Assembly (NCBI GenBank): GCA_022827165.1
Contig: JAJDTN010000004.1
Span: 1 to 6,446 of the forward strand
Direction of reading: 5' to 3'
DNA: 6,446 nucleotides
From: Candidatus Latescibacterota bacterium
Lineage (GTDB): Bacteria; Latescibacterota; UBA2968; UBA8231
Part shown: piece by piece, positions 1 to 6,446 of the stretch
Position numbering within the stretch: the first letter of the stretch is position 1
How the letters are laid out: the number at the start of each line of letters is the position of its first letter
Notes under the pieces: model-generated
The model's database searches: none
Told to the model about the DNA's origin: nothing
What the model saw: the letters and a program-made list of their open reading frames with translations, nothing else
Position numbers and translations under genes: made by a program

Positions 1-515
1 ACTCCGTCGAGACGCCTACCGACAAGCGCTACAAGTTCAAGGGCGAGAAGGCGACTTCAGCTCAGACGGACCTCACTGTATATGACTTGGAGAGATGCCG
101 CCTATGCAACGTCGAATTCAAGGCTGGCGGAATTAGTGCGCGCGCGCAAAGTAAAGAGCCAATCTTCAAGGACGTGCAGAAGCTGCTGCGCGAGCCTGTA
201 TGGGGCCTCTGGTTCCACCTTCTGGAGAGCGCCAACAGCACTAACATTCGCAAACTACTGGAGGTGATCAGGGAGCAGATCCGCAAGGTACGGGAGGGCG
301 AGTACAAGGACGACATTGGGACCGAAGGCCTGACCCTCCACGTGTGCGTGTTGAAGCACGGCTTCTCGCTGCAGAAGGACGTACCCTTTTCCGTAGTTGG
401 AGACGATTCCAAGCTGGAAGGGTACTTAAGCGTCAATCTGGAAGTGCCCCGGGGAGAGCTGAAAGTGAAGAGGCTGAACGGCTGGAGACTGAACGAACGG
501 AAACCCCAGGATTGA
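1..515 (+). CDS. Partial nuclease-like protein (PD-(D/E)XK fold suspected), 5' end outside window
   Basis: This frame is open from the window edge (first whole codon at base 3) to a TGA at 513-515, giving 170 visible residues, so the true start lies outside. A TTG at 87 could act as a start, but the reading continues sensibly upstream of it. The visible part has the motif TDLTVYD (Asp at visible residue 23, bases 69-71), a short turn, then VEFKAG (Glu38 and Lys40, bases 114-122). This matches the Asp/Glu-x-Lys core of PD-(D/E)XK nuclease-fold proteins, where two beta strands carry the metal-binding acids and a lysine. A helical stretch follows (KDVQKLLREP, WFHLLES), then a mostly beta C-terminus. 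A CxxC (CRLC) lies just before the E-x-K strand. Such domains occur in restriction and defence proteins and in transposon nucleases; I cannot name the family or the substrate. GC content is clearly lower than in the rest of the window, which suggests transfer. The coding call is strong; the nuclease call is inference from one motif. Confidence 0.5.
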   Translation, partial: SVETPTDKRYKFKGEKATSAQTDLTVYDLERCRLCNVEFKAGGISARAQSKEPIFKDVQKLLREPVWGLWFHLLESANSTNIRKLLEVIREQIRKVREGEYKDDIGTEGLTLHVCVLKHGFSLQKDVPFSVVGDDSKLEGYLSVNLEVPRGELKVKRLNGWRLNERKPQD

Positions 516-546
516 TGGTGGTCTCCAACCCCTGCGCCACAACCCC

Positions 547-1149
547 ATGCCTCCCCCCGACCCCGAGCGCCTCCCCCAGCAGATCGAGTTCATCGTCGCC
601 GTGGACCGCCTCAAGCAGGTCTTCCGGCGCTCCCGCCTCACCGACGACAGCCGCTGGGAGAACGACGCCGAGCACTCCTGGCACCTGGCGCTGATGGCGG
701 TGGTGCTGCAGGAGCACGCCGCCGAGGGGGTCGACCTGTGCAAGGTGCTGACCATGCACCTGATCCACGACCTCGTGGAGATCGACGCCGGCGATACCTT
801 CGCCTACGACGAGGAGGCCAACGTCGGCAAGGAGGAGCGCGAGGCCGCCGCGGCGGAACGCATCTTCGGGTTGCTGCCCGCCGATCAGGGCGACTCCCTG
901 CGGCGGCTGTGGGAGGAGTTCGAGGCCCGCGAGACGCCCGAGGCCCGGTACGCGGCCGCCCTCGACCGGCTGCAGCCGCTGCTGCTCAACTACCACATGG
1001 GCGGGGTCACCGGCTGGCGGCGGCACGGCGTGCGCGCGCCCCAGGTGGTGGACCGCAACCAGCACATCGCCGACGGCTCGCCGGCGCTCTGGGAGTTCGC
1101 GCGGCGGCTGATCGCCGATTCCGTGAAGGAGGGAAAGCTGGAGGGTTAG
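547..1149 (+). CDS. HD-domain phosphohydrolase, YfbR/HDDC2-like (probable 5'-deoxynucleotidase)
   Basis: This 200-residue protein is a single HD domain of the COG1896 / HD_3 type. The metal-binding set is complete: His43 in AEHS, His74-Asp75 in LIHDLVE with Glu78, Asp83 in AGD, and Asp140 in ALDRLQ. These match the H, HD, E, D and D of E. coli YfbR in order and spacing. The C-terminal part (LLLNYHMGG, WRRHGV, VVDRN, GSPALWEFA) resembles the bacterial HDDC2-like branch rather than YfbR itself. YfbR removes phosphate from deoxynucleoside 5'-monophosphates in the cytosol; the same role is likely here, but the exact substrate is not shown. The length is normal for the family. ATG 547 is the only good start, yet no Shine-Dalgarno sequence stands before it, so translation may depend on coupling with the gene ending 31 nt upstream. 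Its stop codon interlocks with that of hflX on the opposite strand. GC is about 70%, like the rest of the chromosome and unlike the upstream gene. Confidence 0.9.
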   Translation: MPPPDPERLPQQIEFIVAVDRLKQVFRRSRLTDDSRWENDAEHSWHLALMAVVLQEHAAEGVDLCKVLTMHLIHDLVEIDAGDTFAYDEEANVGKEEREAAAAERIFGLLPADQGDSLRRLWEEFEARETPEARYAAALDRLQPLLLNYHMGGVTGWRRHGVRAPQVVDRNQHIADGSPALWEFARRLIADSVKEGKLEG

Positions 1150-2456
1150 GGGCCGGTCCCGCTGGGCTGGAAGCGCTCCAGGCTCCAGCGCTCGGCCCAG
1201 GCGCGGCCGAGGCGCACCCGCAGGTGGACTTCCCGCGGGTCGTAGGACTGCTCCAGGACCTCCCCCTGCTCGTGCAGCTGCGACAGCAGCCGGCCCTCGG
1301 CCTGCGGGATGCAGAGGTCGAGGGTGACTTCCTGCTCCTGGCAGTAGGCGCGGATCGCACCTCGCAGGTCGTCGAGCCCCACCCCGGTGAGGGCGGAGAC
1401 GGCGACCTCGTCCTCCCCGGCGCAAGTGAGTTCCTCCTCCTCTTCTTCTCCGTCGGGATCGAGGCGGTCGATCTTGTTGTGGACCACCAGCAGCGGCCGG
1501 TCCTCGATGCCGAGCTCGGCGAGGACGCCTTCGACGGTGCCCATCTGGTGCGCGTACTGGGGGTGCGAGCGGTCGACCACGTGCAGCAGCAGGTCGGCCT
1601 CGGCGGCCTCCTCGAGGGTGGCGCGGAAGGAAGCGAAGAGATGGTGGGGCAGGCGGTTGATGAAGCCCACGGTGTCGGTGAGCAGGATGCGGGGTCCGCC
1701 CTCGAGGTCGACGGAGCGGGTCGTGGAGTCGAGGGTGGCGAAGAGCTGGTCCTGCACGAGGACGCCGGCGCCGGAGAGGGCCCGCATGAGGGTCGACTTG
1801 CCGGCGTTGGTGTAGCCCACGAGGGCGACGCGGAAGAGGTCCCCGCGGCCCTTGCGCGCATTGGCCATCTGCGAGCCGATGCGGTTCAGCTCGCTCTGCA
1901 GGGAGCCGATGCGGGTGCGCACGAGGCGGCGGTCGACCTCGAGCTGGGTCTCGCCGGGGCCGCGGCCGCCGGCGGCCCCCATGCCGCGGATGGCGCCGCC
2001 CCCGGCCTGGCGCGACAGGTGGGTCCAGGCGCGGGTCAGGCGCGGCAGCAGGTACTTCAGCTGCGCCAGCTCGACCTGCACGTGGGCGGTGCGGGTGCGC
2101 GCGTGGCGGGCGAAGATGTCGAGGATGATGGCGCTGCGGTCGAGGATGCGCATCTCGGTGAGCTTCTCGAGGTTGCGCATCTGGGCGGGGGTGAGGTCGT
2201 TGTCGAAGAGGATCATGTCGGCCCCGCAGCCCTCGGCCAGCTCGCGCAGCTGGTTGGCCTTGCCCTTGCCGATGTAGTAGGCGGCGTCGACGCGGGGCCT
2301 GGTCTGCAGCACCTGGTCGGCCACGGCCAGGGTCGCGGTGTCGGCCAGGCGGGCGAGCTCGTCGAGGGACTCCCGCACTTCCCACGCGGGCATGCCCGGC
2401 AGGGCCAGGCCGACGAGCAGGGCGGACTCGCGGGGCGGAGCGGTGGGGTGACTCAT
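1146..2456 (-). CDS. hflX: GTPase HflX (ribosome-associated, ribosome-splitting GTPase)
   Basis: The protein has 436 residues from the chosen ATG at 2456. The N-terminal HflX domain covers about residues 10-150 (YIGKGK at 61-66; DNDLTPAQMRNLE at 85-97) and is followed by a glycine-rich linker with the family signature GGRGPGETQLEVDRR (163-177). The Obg/HflX-type GTPase domain then shows G1 GYTNAGKST (214-222), G2 at TLDSTTR (241-247), G3 DTVG (261-264), G4 NKID (327-330) and G5 SAL (354-356), and a short C-terminal domain follows. HflX binds the large ribosomal subunit and splits stalled or hibernating 70S ribosomes; in E. coli it is heat-shock induced. A run of glutamates (about 337-342) sits between G4 and G5. 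The frame stays open upstream to a GTG at 2552 (468 residues), but that extension would contain the gene's own promoter, so ATG 2456 is preferred. There is no Shine-Dalgarno sequence, and the promoter position predicts a leaderless message. The gene converges on the HD gene and diverges from lon. Confidence 0.96.
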   Translation of the reverse strand: MSHPTAPPRESALLVGLALPGMPAWEVRESLDELARLADTATLAVADQVLQTRPRVDAAYYIGKGKANQLRELAEGCGADMILFDNDLTPAQMRNLEKLTEMRILDRSAIILDIFARHARTRTAHVQVELAQLKYLLPRLTRAWTHLSRQAGGGAIRGMGAAGGRGPGETQLEVDRRLVRTRIGSLQSELNRIGSQMANARKGRGDLFRVALVGYTNAGKSTLMRALSGAGVLVQDQLFATLDSTTRSVDLEGGPRILLTDTVGFINRLPHHLFASFRATLEEAAEADLLLHVVDRSHPQYAHQMGTVEGVLAELGIEDRPLLVVHNKIDRLDPDGEEEEEELTCAGEDEVAVSALTGVGLDDLRGAIRAYCQEQEVTLDLCIPQAEGRLLSQLHEQGEVLEQSYDPREVHLRVRLGRAWAERWSLERFQPSGTGP

Positions 2457-2492
2457 GCAGCCACTATACCCGGACCTGGGGAACGATGTCAA
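2457..2492 (-). promoter_or_regulatory. Sigma-70-type promoter of hflX, predicted leaderless
   Basis: On the minus strand there is a perfect -35 TTGACA (plus-strand bases 2487-2492), an 18-bp spacer, and a -10 TATAGT (2463-2468) that matches TATAAT at five of six positions. Only six bases (2457-2462) separate the -10 from the hflX ATG. Transcription normally begins about 7 nt after the -10, which falls on the A of the ATG at 2456. No ribosome binding site can be made in six bases, and none is seen. The boxes are seen directly; the start site is predicted. Confidence 0.75.
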
Positions 2493-2513
2493 GCGCCGGA
2501 CCGGTGCGCCGGA
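2493..2513. repeat. Direct repeat GCGCCGGA, candidate operator between the divergent promoters
   Basis: The octamer GCGCCGGA occurs at 2493-2500 and again at 2506-2513, a 13-bp period, next to the hflX -35 box. The stretch between the two -35 boxes (2493-2537) is otherwise GC-rich without clear features. A regulator could bind here, but in DNA this rich in G and C a short repeat can arise by chance. Confidence 0.25.
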
Positions 2514-2537
2514 GGCCGCCGCGGACCCCCCTCGACC

Positions 2538-2567
2538 TTGACACGGGACCACACAGAAGTGTAGATT
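2538..2567 (+). promoter_or_regulatory. Probable promoter of lon
   Basis: A perfect -35 TTGACA lies at 2538-2543, followed by an 18-bp spacer and a -10-like TAGATT at 2562-2567 (four of six matches, keeping the key TA at the start and the final T). The predicted transcription start is near 2574, giving a 5' leader of about 60 nt before the lon start. The spacer contains the inverted repeat ACAC-AGAA-GTGT (2551-2562), which overlaps the first base of the -10 and could be a regulator site. The sequence CCTTGACA also partly resembles a heat-shock sigma-32 -35 box, but no CCCCAT-type -10 follows. Confidence 0.6.
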
Positions 2568-2601
2568 TCTCCGTTACTTACGAGCTCAACGGAGGGCCCT
2601 T

Positions 2602-2615
2602 TCCGGCCGTCCGGA
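2602..2615 (+). other. Small hairpin in the lon leader
   Basis: TCCGG (2602-2606) and CCGGA (2611-2615) form a 5-bp GC-rich stem with a 4-nt loop, ending 7 nt before the Shine-Dalgarno sequence. It may influence ribosome access or message stability. It is short, and chance formation is possible. Confidence 0.25.
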
Positions 2616-2622
2616 GCGACCC

Positions 2623-2633
2623 AGGAGAGAGTC

Positions 2634-2636
<3 letters not shown>
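2623..2636 (+). promoter_or_regulatory. Ribosome binding site fixing a TTG start for lon
   Basis: AGGAGAG begins at 2623, and its AGGAG core ends six bases before TTG 2634. This is by far the best ribosome binding site in the window, and it decides the start in favour of the uncommon TTG. The next in-frame ATG (2694, residue 21) lies directly at the conserved LPLRNTVVYP strand and has no such site. Confidence 0.75.
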
Positions 2637-5120
<2,484 letters not shown>

Positions 5121-5152
5121 GCGCGGGCGGACCCGGCCTCCGGACTTCTGCT

Positions 5153-5178
5153 GCCGGGCGGCCCTGAGCGGCCCCGGC
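5153..5178 (+). other. GC-rich stem-loop between lon and glnD
   Basis: GCCGG (5153-5157) pairs with CCGGC (5174-5178), and inside it GGCC (5160-5163) pairs with GGCC (5170-5173) around a 6-nt loop, leaving a 2-nt bulge. No T-tract follows, so this is not a classical Rho-independent terminator. It could attenuate transcription, protect a 3' end or affect glnD translation; it could also be chance in this GC-rich gap. Confidence 0.3.
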
Positions 5179-5197
5179 GAGCCTCCCAGCCCGGGCC

Positions 5198-6446
5198 ATG
5201 ACCCCTCCCGAAGGCGACTCCCCGGACGGACGGCTGCGCAAGCTGCGCCGGCAACTGCGCGACCGCGGCGCTTCCACCGAGGCGCGCCTCGGCTTCTGGG
5301 AGTCGCGCATGGAGGAGCTGTCCCGCGCCCACCAGGCCGGCGCCGGCGGCCTCGAGACGGCGGCGGGCATCGCCGCCACCGCCGACGCCGTCGTCCTCGA
5401 CGCCTGGGAGGCGGGGGCCGCCCCCCACCACGACGTGAGCCACGCCCTGGCCGCCCTCGGCGGCTACGGCCGCGGCGAGATGGCGCCCCGGTCCGACGTG
5501 GACCTGCTCTTCCTCTTCGCCCGCAGGCGCGACAAGAAGGCGGAGCTCGTCGCCGGTGTCCTGCACCCGTTGTGGGACCTCGGCTTCGACATCGGACACA
5601 GCAGCCGCACCCTCTCGGAGTGCGTGCAGATGTCCCGCGACCTGGAGTCGTGCACGGCCATGCTCGACGCGCGTCTGCTGGCCGGCGACGCCGGGCTCTT
5701 CGCCGACTTCCGCAAGCGACTGCTGGCGCGGCTGCCGAAGGGCACCGCCGGGCGTCTTCGCCGGCTGCACCTGGAGCGCGGCGCCCACACCGGCTCGGTG
5801 CAGCTGCTGGAGCCCAACGTCAAGGAGTCACCCGGCGGCCTGCGCGAGATCCACCTGCTGGAGTGGGCCGTCAAGGCCCGCGAGCGCACCGCCGACGCCG
5901 CCGAGGGCCTCGGCCGCTACCTCGACGAGCAGGACCTGGAGGCCCTGGCCAAGGGGCGCGGCTTCCTGTGGCGCATCCGCCACGAGCTGCACTTCTCCAT
6001 GGGCCGCAAGCACGACGTCCTCGGCAACGAGATCAAACCCGTCGTGGCCCGCAGCCTCGGCTACTTCGACCGCGCCGTCGGCGCCCCCGGCGAGCTGCCG
6101 AGGCAGGGGGACCTGCTGCGCGTGGGGACGCCGGACCGCACCGGCCCCGACCGCGGCCGCGAGCTGGCCGTGGAGGCCTTCCTCCGGGACTACTACCTGC
6201 ATGCGAGCCAGGCCTTCCACGCGGCGCGACTCGGTTTCGACCGCCTGGCGGCGGGGCCCCGCCGGGGCCGGCGGCTGCTGCTGGAGCCGGGGGTGGTGGC
6301 CGTGGACAACCAGATCGAGCTGCCCGGCGGCGCCGAGTGGCTGGCCGCCGACCCGCTGCGGCTGCTGTCGATCTTCCGCCTCTCCCAGACCCGGCGCCTG
6401 TACCTGTCAGAGCCGGTCTGCCGCCTCCTGCGCCAGTCGACCCACC
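5198..6446 (+). CDS. glnD: PII uridylyltransferase / uridylyl-removing enzyme GlnD, 3' end outside window
   Basis: An open frame of 416 codons runs from ATG 5198 off the right edge. The nucleotidyltransferase motif GGYGRGEMAPRSDVDLLFLF (88-107) has the GG/YGRGE loop and the catalytic Asp100-x-Asp102 pair. The GlnD hallmark EPNVKESPGGLREIH (205-219) and the DYYLHA helix farther on agree with the GlnD nucleotidyltransferase and linker region. GlnD adds UMP to PII proteins when glutamine is low and removes it when glutamine is high, setting nitrogen assimilation. Full-length GlnD is roughly 850-900 residues, so about half is seen; the HD uridylyl-removing domain and the two ACT domains would lie beyond the edge. 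An in-frame TGA at 5165 and the absence of ATG, GTG or TTG between it and 5198 make this the earliest start, although no Shine-Dalgarno sequence precedes it. ATG 5309 (residue 38) is an alternative. A stretch rich in Gly, Pro and Arg before DYYLHA looks like an insertion relative to the usual short linker. Confidence 0.95.
   Translation, partial: MTPPEGDSPDGRLRKLRRQLRDRGASTEARLGFWESRMEELSRAHQAGAGGLETAAGIAATADAVVLDAWEAGAAPHHDVSHALAALGGYGRGEMAPRSDVDLLFLFARRRDKKAELVAGVLHPLWDLGFDIGHSSRTLSECVQMSRDLESCTAMLDARLLAGDAGLFADFRKRLLARLPKGTAGRLRRLHLERGAHTGSVQLLEPNVKESPGGLREIHLLEWAVKARERTADAAEGLGRYLDEQDLEALAKGRGFLWRIRHELHFSMGRKHDVLGNEIKPVVARSLGYFDRAVGAPGELPRQGDLLRVGTPDRTGPDRGRELAVEAFLRDYYLHASQAFHAARLGFDRLAAGPRRGRRLLLEPGVVAVDNQIELPGGAEWLAADPLRLLSIFRLSQTRRLYLSEPVCRLLRQSTH

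Noticed and set aside
397..428. Promoter for the HD gene inside the end of the upstream gene (TTGGAG ... TACTTA)
   Set aside because: The spacing is 20 bp and both boxes are poor matches, so it is not better than chance.
510..560. tRNA 3' end or attachment site at the composition border
   Set aside because: I looked for a T-loop GTTCGA-type motif, a CCA end and repeats on both strands and found none.
433..2385. 650-codon open frame on the minus strand across the HD gene and hflX
   Set aside because: It overlaps two well recognised genes in another frame. The product is low-complexity Arg/Pro/Gly/Ala-rich with no motif, as expected for out-of-frame reading of GC-rich coding DNA.
2457..2552. 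Longer hflX start at GTG 2552 (32 extra residues)
   Set aside because: The extension would include the -35 and -10 of the hflX promoter and has no similarity to HflX N-termini. The family-like sequence begins after ATG 2456.
738..2564. 608-codon open frame on the plus strand opposite hflX
   Set aside because: It is antisense to hflX and rich in Gly, Ala, Val and His without domain signals. Stop-free antisense frames are common in DNA of this GC content.

Overview
The window comes from a high-GC bacterial chromosome. Hand counts give about 70% GC at 661-720 and 80% at 4441-4500. The genes are densely packed and the coding is clean GC-rich bacterial style. Lon, HflX and a GlnD-type PII uridylyltransferase together suggest a Gram-negative-type bacterium, but nothing here fixes the phylum. 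The left edge (about 1-515) is different: hand counts are 55% GC at 121-180 and 53% at 361-420, and it uses codons rare elsewhere in the window (AGT, AAA, CTA, TTA). It looks like the end of an accessory segment.

Layout, left to right: (1) the 3' end of a plus-strand gene, open at the window edge, whose product carries a D-x14-E-x-K pattern typical of PD-(D/E)XK nuclease-fold proteins; (2) a complete plus-strand HD-domain phosphohydrolase of the YfbR/HDDC2 type, 31 nt downstream; (3) hflX on the minus strand, converging on the HD gene so that the two stop codons interlock in 4 nt; (4) a 177-nt divergent control region with back-to-back TTGACA promoters for hflX and lon; (5) a complete plus-strand ATP-dependent protease gene, lon, with a TTG start and a strong ribosome binding site; (6) after 77 nt, the first 416 codons of glnD, which runs off the right edge before its HD domain.

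How the genes fit together: HflX (rescue or splitting of stalled ribosomes) and Lon (degradation of damaged proteins) share one divergent regulatory region, so joint control in stress is a reasonable inference. glnD lies downstream of lon in the same direction, with no obvious promoter or T-tract terminator between them, so read-through from lon is possible. The HD protein probably acts in nucleotide turnover. It may be co-transcribed with the nuclease-like gene before it, but the composition break between them argues that they have different histories.

The most distinctive signal is regulatory. The hflX promoter places the expected transcription start on the A of the hflX ATG, which predicts a leaderless mRNA. 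Most of the window is housekeeping genes. I found no CRISPR array, tRNA, rRNA, insertion sequence or clear new multi-gene system.
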